A DNA stretch of 6,058 nt from Chitinophaga pinensis (GTDB lineage Bacteria > Bacteroidota > Bacteroidia > Chitinophagales > Chitinophagaceae), in assembly GCA_945872805.1 (NCBI GenBank), contig CAMCBE010000133.1:1-6058 (forward strand), read 5' to 3'. Numbering within the stretch: position 1 is the first letter of the stretch; every line of letters starts with the position of its first letter. Made by a program: the position numbers and the translations under genes. The notes beneath the pieces were generated by a model, which saw nothing but the letters and a program-made list of their open reading frames with translations, made no database searches and had not been told where the DNA came from. Below, piece after piece: positions 1-6,058 of this stretch.

Positions 1-23
1 CCCCAACTCCCAACTCCCAACTC
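1..23 (-). repeat. Tandem GAGTTGG heptad repeat at the metH 3' end
   Basis: Reading the minus strand from position 23, there are three perfect copies of GAGTTGG followed by GG at the window edge, so the array may continue outside. It begins inside the TGA stop codon of the second metH gene and runs downstream. The G-rich strand is the coding strand, so the repeat would be transcribed as G-rich RNA at the 3' end of the metH message. It has no inverted-repeat structure, so it is not a classical terminator. Confidence 0.8.
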
Positions 24-2703
24 ATTCTAATATAGGCCTTAACCATTTAGTTGCTTCTTCTTTGTTCATCATTTTTCTGTCTGCATAGTTGTTCAGTTGG
101 TCATTTTCGATTTTGCCTACTCCAAAATATTTTGATTCGGGGTGTGAAAAATACCACCCACATACTGATGATGCAGGAAACATAGCTAGTGATTCGGTGA
201 GTTGAATGCCAATGCTATTGGCGGCATCAAGTAGATGAAAGAGTTTATGCTTCTCAGTATGATCTGGGCATGCTGGATATCCAGGAGCTGGTCTGATGCC
301 TACATAGGATTCAGTAATCAATTCTTCTTCGGAAAGTGTTTCGGATTTTGCATATCCCCAATCGTTCATTCTCACTTCTCTATGCAAATATTCTGTAAGT
401 GCCTCAGCTAGACGATCAGCCAAGGATTGTAACAGAATTTTACTGTAATCGTCAAATTCAGATTCAAATCGTTTGATGTGCTCTTCAATACCCTTTATTG
501 TTACAGCAAATGCTCCAATATAATCTTGTTTTTGAGTAGCTCCTGGTGCAATAAAATCGGCTAATGAGAAATTGGGTTGGCCTGCTGCTTTCTTCATTTG
601 CTGGCGCAAAAACTGCAACTTAACTTCTTCTTTATTTTCGATGTCCAATATGGTAACCGTATCCCTGTCATTGCTATTTGCAGGCCAAAAACCATATACG
701 GCATGTGCTGTCAACCAATTTTCATTAACAATGCGTTGTAGCATTTCTATACCATCTTGGTGAAGACTTGTAGCTTCTTTTCCAATTTTATCATCTGTCA
801 AGATTGCAGGAAATTTTCCGTGCATTTCCCACGCAATAAAAAAGGGGGTCCAATCTATATAAGGAACAATTTGTTCAATACGAATTGTATTGGCTATCCT
901 TTTTCCTGTAAAGCTAGGCGTAGTAAAATCTGTTTTGTCCCAAGAAATTTTAAATTTATTTTGAATTGAAGCCTCATAAGAAAGGTATTGCTTAGACGTT
1001 TTTTTATTAGCGAATTCAATCTTTAATTTTTCATATGCAGCTTCTGTGGAAGCAAGAAACTCTGCTTTATTTTGATTTAACAGAGAACCTGCAACTGACA
1101 CACTTCTTGAGGCATCGAGTACATGAATTACACCGTTATCATATTGTGTAGCAATTCGTAAAGCGGTATGCATTCTTGATGTTGTGGCACCACCAATAAG
1201 CAGGGGTTGCTTCATATTCCTTCGCTTCATTTCAGACGCAACATGTACCATTTCGTCGAGTGACGGTGTGATTAAGCCACTTAGTCCAATGATATCTACA
1301 GATTGCTTTTGGGCTTCATCTAGTATTTTATCTGCTGAAACCATTACTCCCATATCAATGATTTCATATCCATTGCATCCCAATACCACCCCTACTATAT
1401 TTTTCCCGATATCATGCACATCGCCTTTCACAGTGGCCATTAATATTTTTCCTGCAGATGATGCTGCTTCTTTTTGTGCTTCTATGTAAGGAGTTAATAC
1501 AGCCACACTTTTTTTCATAACCCTGGCACTTTTAACAACTTGTGGGAGAAACATTTTGCCTACTCCAAATAAATCGCCAACCGTATTCATCCCATCCATG
1601 AGTGGACCTTCAATGACATCAAGTGGTCTTGGATATTTAATCCTTGCTTCTTCTGTATCTAGCTCAATATATTCTGTGATGCCATTAACTAAAGCATGTC
1701 TAAGTCTTTCTTCAACTGTTCCCGTTCTCCACAACTCGTTTTTTTCCTGCACTTTTCCTTTAGCCTTAACCGTTTCAGCAAATACAATCAATTTTTCTGT
1801 TGCTTGATTATCATCATTATTTCTATTGAGGATGACATCTTCGCATAATTCTCTTAGGGCGGGATCAATTTCATCATAGATGACTAACTGACCGGCATTC
1901 ACAATGCCCATATCCATTCCGGCTTTGATAGCATGATAAAGAAAAACGGAATGCATGGCTTCCCTTACATGGTCGTTTCCTCTAAATGAAAAGGATAAAT
2001 TACTTACTCCACCTGAAATTTTTACGAGCGGAAATTTATTTTTAATAATGCTTGTAGCCTCAATAAAATCAACACCATAATTATTGTGTTCTTCTAGGCC
2101 TGTTGCTACTGCAAAAATATTTAAGTCGAAAATAATATCTGATGCAGAGAATCCAACTACAGTTGTTAGTAATTGATATGCTCGTTCTGCTATATTAACT
2201 CGTCTTAGTAATGTATCGGCTTGTCCATTTTCATCAAATGCCATAACAACCACAGCCGCCCCAAAGCTTCTGCAAATGATAGCTTGTTGAATGAATTTAT
2301 CTTCACCCTCTTTTAATGAAATTGAATTTACAATGCATTTTCCTTGAACGCATTTTAGTCCGGCTTCTATGATAGAAAACTTAGAAGAGTCTATCATAAT
2401 TGGAATGCGTGCAATGTCTGGTTCACTTTGAATTAGATTAAGGTAAGTGACCATTGCTTTTTCACCATCCAGCAAGGCGTCGTCCATATTTACATCGAGT
2501 ATCTGTGCACCACTTTCTACTTGTTGTCTGGCAATTGCAAGTGCTTCTTCGTACTGTTCATCGCGGATGAGTCGGGCAAATTTTTTAGAGCCCGTTACGT
2601 TGGTTCGTTCACCAACGTTTACAAAATTAGTTTCAGGCCGGATGACTAGCGGTTCTAATCCTGCCAAACGCATGTAGGGTTTAATATGTATAGTTGCGGG
2701 CAT
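22..2703 (-). CDS. metH: Methionine synthase, C-terminal subunit (folate, cobalamin and AdoMet domains)
   Basis: This 893-residue protein is the part of cytosolic cobalamin-dependent methionine synthase that binds methyltetrahydrofolate, carries the cobalamin and allows reductive reactivation. Domains in order are pterin-binding (about 20-285, with FVNVGERTNVTGS and GGVSNLSFSFRGN), the cobalamin cap helices (about 320-410), the cobalamin Rossmann domain (about 418-545) and the AdoMet activation domain (about 570-893). The cobalamin motif DVHDIG gives the axial ligand His430. Asp428 and Ser481 complete the triad that matches E. coli Asp757-His759-Ser810. Asp617, Arg804 and Tyr809 (RPAPGY) match the AdoMet-contacting residues 946, 1134 and 1139. 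The homocysteine-binding domain is absent and is encoded by the gene just upstream, two bases away in another frame. The ATG at 2703 is favoured because it follows that stop codon directly; Met11 is possible. The stop codon overlaps a heptad repeat. Leu194 sits where FDPNIFA is usual. The family assignment is certain; function as a two-subunit enzyme is inferred. Confidence 0.96.
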   Translation of the reverse strand: MPATIHIKPYMRLAGLEPLVIRPETNFVNVGERTNVTGSKKFARLIRDEQYEEALAIARQQVESGAQILDVNMDDALLDGEKAMVTYLNLIQSEPDIARIPIMIDSSKFSIIEAGLKCVQGKCIVNSISLKEGEDKFIQQAIICRSFGAAVVVMAFDENGQADTLLRRVNIAERAYQLLTTVVGFSASDIIFDLNIFAVATGLEEHNNYGVDFIEATSIIKNKFPLVKISGGVSNLSFSFRGNDHVREAMHSVFLYHAIKAGMDMGIVNAGQLVIYDEIDPALRELCEDVILNRNNDDNQATEKLIVFAETVKAKGKVQEKNELWRTGTVEERLRHALVNGITEYIELDTEEARIKYPRPLDVIEGPLMDGMNTVGDLFGVGKMFLPQVVKSARVMKKSVAVLTPYIEAQKEAASSAGKILMATVKGDVHDIGKNIVGVVLGCNGYEIIDMGVMVSADKILDEAQKQSVDIIGLSGLITPSLDEMVHVASEMKRRNMKQPLLIGGATTSRMHTALRIATQYDNGVIHVLDASRSVSVAGSLLNQNKAEFLASTEAAYEKLKIEFANKKTSKQYLSYEASIQNKFKISWDKTDFTTPSFTGKRIANTIRIEQIVPYIDWTPFFIAWEMHGKFPAILTDDKIGKEATSLHQDGIEMLQRIVNENWLTAHAVYGFWPANSNDRDTVTILDIENKEEVKLQFLRQQMKKAAGQPNFSLADFIAPGATQKQDYIGAFAVTIKGIEEHIKRFESEFDDYSKILLQSLADRLAEALTEYLHREVRMNDWGYAKSETLSEEELITESYVGIRPAPGYPACPDHTEKHKLFHLLDAANSIGIQLTESLAMFPASSVCGWYFSHPESKYFGVGKIENDQLNNYADRKMMNKEEATKWLRPILE

Positions 2704-2708
2704 CTTTA
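2701..2708 (-). promoter_or_regulatory. Stop/start junction between the two metH genes
   Basis: The upstream gene stops with TAA, two bases (AG) follow, and the downstream ATG begins. The two frames differ, so readthrough of the stop could not fuse the proteins. No good Shine-Dalgarno sequence is seen before the ATG. The arrangement suggests that ribosomes finishing the first half restart on the second, keeping the subunits near equal amounts. The coupling is inferred from spacing only. I see no obvious slippery heptamer that would favour programmed frameshifting. Confidence 0.6.
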
Positions 2709-3749
2709 TGCTGGGGTTTCCATATCAAGCACTTTTTCTATGATAGGCAATGGTCTTGGTTTTAAATGTTTAACATGCGCTGCAATATGTTGAATGTGGT
2801 CGGGCGTAGTTCCGCAGCAGCCGCCTACAATATTAACGAAACCTTGTTGAGCCCATTCTTCAATAAAATGGGCCGTTTGGGCAGGCTCTTCATCGTATTC
2901 TCCCATCGCATTAGGTAAGCCTGCATTTGGATATGCGGAGGTATAGCATGAGGCAATTTGCGAGAGCTCTTCAATGTGAGCACGCATTTGATTTGCTCCT
3001 AATGCGCAGTTTAAGCCGATGCTTATCGGCTTAGCATGTTCAACGCTTGTGTAAAACGCCTCCAGTGTTTGTCCGCTCAATGTTCTGCCAGAGGCATCAG
3101 TTATCGTTCCACTAATCATCAATGGAAGTTCTTTCATCTGTTGATCTCTGAAGAACTTCTTTATTGCATATATAGCAGCTTTCGCATTTAACGTATCAAA
3201 TATAGTTTCGATCAATAATAAATCTACTCCACCTTCAACCAATGCTTTTACTTGTTCATAATAAGCATTAGCCACCTCATCAAAGCTGATTGATCTGAAA
3301 CCAGGATTGTTTACATCCGGAGACAATGAAAGTGTTTTGTTCATTGGTCCAATAGCCCCAGCTACAAAGGGGCCACCTTGATGTATAGTTTCAGGGTGTT
3401 TGGCATGGTATATTTTTACAGCCTCTCTTGCACAATGAGCTGCTGCAATATTCATTTCATAGGCTAATTCACTCATGTTGTAGTCTGCCAAGGAGACTGC
3501 CTGTGCATTAAACGTATTGGTTTCGATAATATCTGCTCCAGCCTCTAGGTATTGGAGATGAATATTTGTTATGATTTCTGGCTGGGTTATAGATAATAAG
3601 TCATTGTTCCCTTTTAAATCGGAACCCCAATTGGCAAATTTAACACCCCTGTAATCTTCTTCTTGAAGCTTGTACCGCTGGATCATAGTCCCCATGGCAC
3701 CATCAATTATGAGAATTTTTTCGCTAAGAAGAGTTTGTATGTCTTTCAT
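2706..3749 (-). CDS. metH: Methionine synthase, N-terminal subunit (homocysteine S-methyltransferase domain)
   Basis: This 347-residue protein is the zinc-dependent homocysteine-binding barrel of methionine synthase, which takes the methyl group from methylcobalamin to make methionine. It covers the same span as residues 1 to about 345 of E. coli MetH. The motifs are IDGAMGTMIQ (15-24), ETNTFNA (76-82), GLNCALG (245-251) and GGCCGTTP (309-316). Cys248, Cys311 and Cys312 are the expected zinc ligands, each one residue offset from E. coli Cys247, Cys310 and Cys311. The frame is open up to an ATG at 3863, but I place the start at 3749. Family similarity begins there, and a Bacteroidota -7 promoter element lies inside the longer version. 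The protein ends in a short tail after PRPLPIIEKV, and the gene for the remaining domains follows after two bases. A free-standing homocysteine methyltransferase using another methyl donor is an alternative, but the tight pairing argues for a MetH subunit. Confidence 0.93.
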   Translation of the reverse strand: MKDIQTLLSEKILIIDGAMGTMIQRYKLQEEDYRGVKFANWGSDLKGNNDLLSITQPEIITNIHLQYLEAGADIIETNTFNAQAVSLADYNMSELAYEMNIAAAHCAREAVKIYHAKHPETIHQGGPFVAGAIGPMNKTLSLSPDVNNPGFRSISFDEVANAYYEQVKALVEGGVDLLLIETIFDTLNAKAAIYAIKKFFRDQQMKELPLMISGTITDASGRTLSGQTLEAFYTSVEHAKPISIGLNCALGANQMRAHIEELSQIASCYTSAYPNAGLPNAMGEYDEEPAQTAHFIEEWAQQGFVNIVGGCCGTTPDHIQHIAAHVKHLKPRPLPIIEKVLDMETPA

Positions 3750-3764
3750 TGTACTTGAAGGCTG

Positions 3765-3772
3765 CAAAGGTA
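3765..3772 (-). promoter_or_regulatory. Bacteroidota -7 promoter element of the metH pair
   Basis: TACCTTTG on the minus strand matches the Bacteroidota consensus TAnnTTTG. It ends 15 bases before the chosen metH start at 3749. Transcription would be expected to begin several bases downstream, leaving a 5' leader of only about ten bases. The -33 element is poor: only a TTC (3791-3793) is seen, 18 bases upstream. The short leader leaves no room for a riboswitch. The site also argues against translation from the upstream ATG at 3863. Confidence 0.7.
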
Positions 3773-3810
3773 GTAAAAATGGGGTAAAGTGAAGTGGGTT
3801 GGAGGCTTTT

Positions 3811-3831
3811 GAGTTGGGGGTTTGGAGTCGG
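3811..3831 (+). repeat. Degenerate GAGTTGG heptad repeat upstream of metH
   Basis: Three seven-base units can be read on the plus strand: GAGTTGG, followed by the imperfect copies GGGTTTG and GAGTCGG. They lie in the 131-base gap between recR and the first metH gene, upstream of the metH promoter. The same heptad occurs in perfect form at the left edge of the window on the opposite strand. It resembles the short tandem heptamer repeats scattered in some bacterial genomes. Its function is unknown, and with one good copy out of three the call rests mainly on the resemblance to the left array. Confidence 0.45.
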
Positions 3832-3880
3832 ATGTTATAAGCTAAAAAATATAGCTCGTTCATAGTTTATTCCCTACATT

Positions 3881-4495
3881 TTATTGAATATAACTATCGA
3901 CTGGGAGTCTGTTTCGGATGCTTTTGGCTAAGGTCATCTCGTCAGCATATTCTAATTCTCCTCCAAATGAAATACCACGGGCAATGGTAGTAAATCGAAT
4001 GGCCGGATCATTTAGTTTTTTTCTGATATAATAAATGGTGGTGTCGCCTTGAATCGTGGGATTAAGAGCAAATACAATTTCTTTCGTTTTTTCAATGGCT
4101 ATCCGGCTGATCAATGGTTCTATGGTAAGTTGATCTGGGCCAATACCGTCTAGGGGGGATATCACTCCTCCAAGTACATGGTAACTCCCATTAAACTGTT
4201 CTGTCGATTCTATTGCAATGACGTCTCTAATGTTTTCTACAACACAGATAATTTCTTTTTTACGTCCAGGATTTAGGCAGATAGTGCATAAGTCATTGTC
4301 TGAAATATTAAAACAGCACGTGCAAAATTTTATATCATCCCGCATTCTAGAAATTATCTCGCTGAATTGTTTTACATCCTTGTTTTCTTGCTTTAGTAGA
4401 TGCAATACTAAGCGTAATGCTGTTTTTTTCCCAATACCAGGTAATTTGGAAAATTCCTTTACTGCAGCATCAAGAAGTTGGGAAGATAAGTGCAT
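3881..4495 (-). CDS. recR: Recombination mediator protein RecR
   Basis: RecR works with RecO, and with RecF at gaps, to load RecA onto SSB-coated single-stranded DNA during recombinational repair. From the chosen start the protein has 204 residues, close to the family's usual 200. It has a helix-hairpin-helix with LPGIG at 18-22, then a four-cysteine zinc site (Cys58, Cys61, Cys70, Cys73). A Toprim domain follows, starting at ICVVE (83-87) and including ALNPTIQGDTT (143-153). The family's C-terminal signature is present as ARG...GGELEYADE (172-186). The frame stays open to an ATG at 4519, but the extra eight residues precede the conserved part and a -7 promoter element lies between the two ATGs, so I choose 4495. 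The first metH gene follows 131 bases downstream with its own promoter. No functional tie to its neighbours is evident. Confidence 0.95.
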   Translation of the reverse strand: MHLSSQLLDAAVKEFSKLPGIGKKTALRLVLHLLKQENKDVKQFSEIISRMRDDIKFCTCCFNISDNDLCTICLNPGRKKEIICVVENIRDVIAIESTEQFNGSYHVLGGVISPLDGIGPDQLTIEPLISRIAIEKTKEIVFALNPTIQGDTTIYYIRKKLNDPAIRFTTIARGISFGGELEYADEMTLAKSIRNRLPVDSYIQ

Positions 4496-4498
4496 ACG

Positions 4499-4506
4499 CA
4501 AAGGTA
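4499..4506 (-). promoter_or_regulatory. Bacteroidota -7 promoter element of recR
   Basis: TACCTTTG on the minus strand matches TAnnTTTG and ends three bases (CGT) before the recR ATG at 4495. A TTG at 4528-4530 lies 21 bases upstream, a suitable spacing for the -33 element. A start site several bases after the -7 element would fall at or next to the ATG, so the recR mRNA is probably leaderless. This placement also rules against the in-frame ATG at 4519, which lies upstream of the element. Confidence 0.7.
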
Positions 4507-4526
4507 AGAACTGCTGCATGCACAGA

Positions 4527-4536
4527 GCAATATTGC
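4527..4536. repeat. Perfect 10-base palindrome over the recR -33 region
   Basis: GCAATATTGC is its own reverse complement and contains the TTG proposed as the recR -33 element. A second palindrome, TGCATGCA at 4515-4522, lies in the promoter spacer. Together they could form a regulator-binding site. Palindromes of 8 to 10 bases also arise by chance, and no known operator was recognised. Confidence 0.35.
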
Positions 4537-4615
4537 ATGAAGTTTTTATGCACTATTTAAATGGGATTGGCTTTATGTAAACTCAAGCTAGATTTTAAAT
4601 CGAACTGCTACGTGG

Positions 4616-6049
4616 TTATTTAATTACACTCAAATCAATTTTGACTTCATTGTCCCAATTGGCTTTAATCTGAATCACTTGTTTGCTAGGAATATTGTGT
4701 TCTGGCTGGCGTTTTTCCCAGAAGTTGCCTGTGTCCCACTTACCGTTATTGTTTAAATCATATAAAATCTCAATTTGGTAATCGCCTGGTTTAAATAATT
4801 TGATTCGATATCTCTTTTCGATAATTTTCTGTTGCAGGAAAATTTTATTCTCCTTTTTTAACATGATGATGGGGTGAGAGGCGGTATCGATGTGATCGAT
4901 TTTGATATCAAGGCTTCCGTACTCTGTCGTTCGTTTTGTAATGAATGTAAGCGTATCTGTTTTTATGTATTTATTGTTCAAGCTATCTGTCGCAAAGTCT
5001 TTCTCAATTATAAGTTTATACTCAGTGTTTTCTGGCCATTTGAGGTCAATAATAAACTGTTTTCCGCTGGTATCTTGCAGTAGGCTATAATTTCCAATAC
5101 GATTGAAATCTTTGTCTGTTAACCTAATCTTAGCGGTATCGAATTCTTTAATGACATTTTCTGTAATAAGTATAAAAGGAGAAAGAATATCTTGTTTCGA
5201 ACCTTCTAGATTATTGTTGAATTTTAGTCTTTTATCCTCGCTTTTTTTGGGATCTCCTTTTTTTAGATCTGTTTTTGCTGCCGTTGCTTTTGGTTTGATG
5301 ATTTCTTCATGCGCTTCTTCAAATGCATAAAGTCTCATTGCGGTATCAACTCCAACAGTTACGGGACTGTCTAAGAAGGCAATCATTTCACTGGTCTGAT
5401 TATATGTTTTACCTCCATCGGCATCTTTAAGAGCGAAGAGATTATATTTTCCGGGCTTTATGAATTTAAAAGCAAAACTTCCATCACCTTTTAATTTAGT
5501 ATAATACCTTGGTTTTTCTTTGGCTAGGGCCGAGTCGTCGAAATTCTGTTGTAGCATAGCAATTAGTGTACTATCAACCTTTCCTGTTTCAGCAATAAAT
5601 ACCTTGCCAAATAGGAAACCACTGTCTATATATGTCCCAGTAGAGAAGGTATAGGTGAAATCCCGGAGTGGGTTATTTTCATTTATGTCTCTAAGTGAAT
5701 TGGTAAAATCGATGCTATAGGTTGTGTTTTCTTCAAGGGTGTCCTTGATCTTTATGGTAACATTTTTCAATTTGCCTTCTACTAGTGGATTTTTTTTTGG
5801 AGTAGGAGAGTATACTAATTTTTCAAAAGGATTGTCAAGGTTTATATATTCATCAAATGTCAGGATGATTTTATCTCCTTTGAAATTTAATGCACCCTGA
5901 TTTGGAAGTGCCAGAACTAGCTTAGGGGGTATGGTGTCTCGTGGCCCGCCGGTTGGAGGAATTTGTTGGCCACAGCTTGAAAAAAACAATGTTGCAACGA
6001 ATGCAACTGAAAAGAACGCTATTGTGTTGTTATGAAATGTACGTTTCAT
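4616..6049 (-). CDS. Ig-like (Big_5) domain lipoprotein of Bacteroidota
   Basis: This 477-residue protein starts with a lipoprotein signal peptide: basic MKR, a hydrophobic stretch (about 10-23) and a lipobox ending FSSC, so Cys26 should be lipidated. The next residues, GQQI, lack the acidic run described as a surface-export signal in some Bacteroidota, so a periplasm-facing anchor is more likely. PPTGGPRDTIPP (31-42) leads into a Big_5 Ig-like domain (about 40-138, ending FTYTFSTG), the family hallmark. A second beta-rich segment follows (about 143-240, with GDGSFAFKFIKPGKYNLFAL). A charged, lysine-rich linker comes next (about 250-276), then more beta-rich sequence. Near the end is DLNNNGKWDTG (431-441), an Asp/Asn-rich loop that could bind calcium. 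The molecular function of this family is not established. The start has only nine bases before the window edge, so its promoter cannot be seen. The gene lies 120 bases upstream of recR. Confidence 0.85.
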   Translation of the reverse strand: MKRTFHNNTIAFFSVAFVATLFFSSCGQQIPPTGGPRDTIPPKLVLALPNQGALNFKGDKIILTFDEYINLDNPFEKLVYSPTPKKNPLVEGKLKNVTIKIKDTLEENTTYSIDFTNSLRDINENNPLRDFTYTFSTGTYIDSGFLFGKVFIAETGKVDSTLIAMLQQNFDDSALAKEKPRYYTKLKGDGSFAFKFIKPGKYNLFALKDADGGKTYNQTSEMIAFLDSPVTVGVDTAMRLYAFEEAHEEIIKPKATAAKTDLKKGDPKKSEDKRLKFNNNLEGSKQDILSPFILITENVIKEFDTAKIRLTDKDFNRIGNYSLLQDTSGKQFIIDLKWPENTEYKLIIEKDFATDSLNNKYIKTDTLTFITKRTTEYGSLDIKIDHIDTASHPIIMLKKENKIFLQQKIIEKRYRIKLFKPGDYQIEILYDLNNNGKWDTGNFWEKRQPEHNIPSKQVIQIKANWDNEVKIDLSVIK

Positions 6050-6058
6050 GGATTGAGC

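Noticed and set aside
1184..1489. Plus-strand open frame antisense to the cobalamin-binding part of metH
   Set aside because: Low-complexity Ser/Ile/Pro-rich translation typical of the reverse strand of a conserved gene. The other plus-strand frames in 572-2677 and 4874-5330 are rejected for the same reason.
2701..2708. Programmed frameshift joining the two metH genes
   Set aside because: No slippery heptamer or following stem-loop was seen, and the downstream gene has its own ATG immediately after the stop.
3840..3856. Possible terminator hairpin after recR (AGCTA and TAGCT arms, seven-base loop)
   Set aside because: The stem has only five AT-rich pairs and no T-run follows it in the direction of transcription, so it is unlikely to terminate.
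3750..3863. N-terminal extension of the first metH gene from the ATG at 3863
   Set aside because: The 38 extra residues have no MetH similarity, include the heptad repeat and span the TACCTTTG promoter element. Family similarity starts at the ATG at 3749.
4496..4519. Longer recR start at 4519
   Set aside because: It lies upstream of the -7 element at 4499-4506 and adds eight residues before the conserved N-terminal region. The shorter form matches the usual RecR length.
4218..4580. Plus-strand open frame of 120 codons over recR and its upstream gap
   Set aside because: It is antisense to clearly coding recR, resembles no family I know, and has no promoter or ribosome binding site.

Overview
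All four genes in this window lie on the minus strand. From right to left they are: a Bacteroidota-type lipoprotein with an Ig-like (Big_5) domain (4616-6049); the recombination mediator RecR (about 3881-4495); and cobalamin-dependent methionine synthase split into two adjacent genes. The homocysteine-binding half is at 2706-3749, and the folate-, cobalamin- and AdoMet-binding half is at 22-2703. The plus strand holds only shadow frames.

The organism is most likely a member of Bacteroidota, probably near Chitinophagaceae or Sphingobacteriia. This is an inference from four things. Two of the genes have the phylum's -7 promoter element (TAnnTTTG, here TACCTTTG both times) right in front of them. 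No start shows a convincing Shine-Dalgarno sequence. The lipoprotein belongs to a family typical of this phylum. The DNA is AT-rich by eye. No marker gene fixes the genus.

The promoter elements settle two start codons. For recR, TACCTTTG ends three bases before an ATG, so the start is eight codons inside the longest frame and the mRNA is probably leaderless. For the first metH gene, TACCTTTG lies 15 bases before the ATG at 3749, so the 38-residue upstream extension of that frame is probably not translated.

The two methionine synthase genes are separated by two bases (TAA AG ATG) and are in different frames. Together they carry all domains and recognisable key residues of a full-length MetH. 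They should form one functional enzyme, most likely made by coupled translation. The AdoMet-binding domain implies a reductive-activation partner, which is not in the window. RecR and the lipoprotein have no evident functional link to methionine synthesis.

Short GAGTTGG-type heptad repeats lie at both ends of the metH pair in inverted orientation. I found no RNA gene, CRISPR array, insertion sequence or phage gene. This is mostly an ordinary housekeeping region. The points of interest are the split metH, the probable leaderless recR, the heptad repeats and a small palindrome at the recR promoter.
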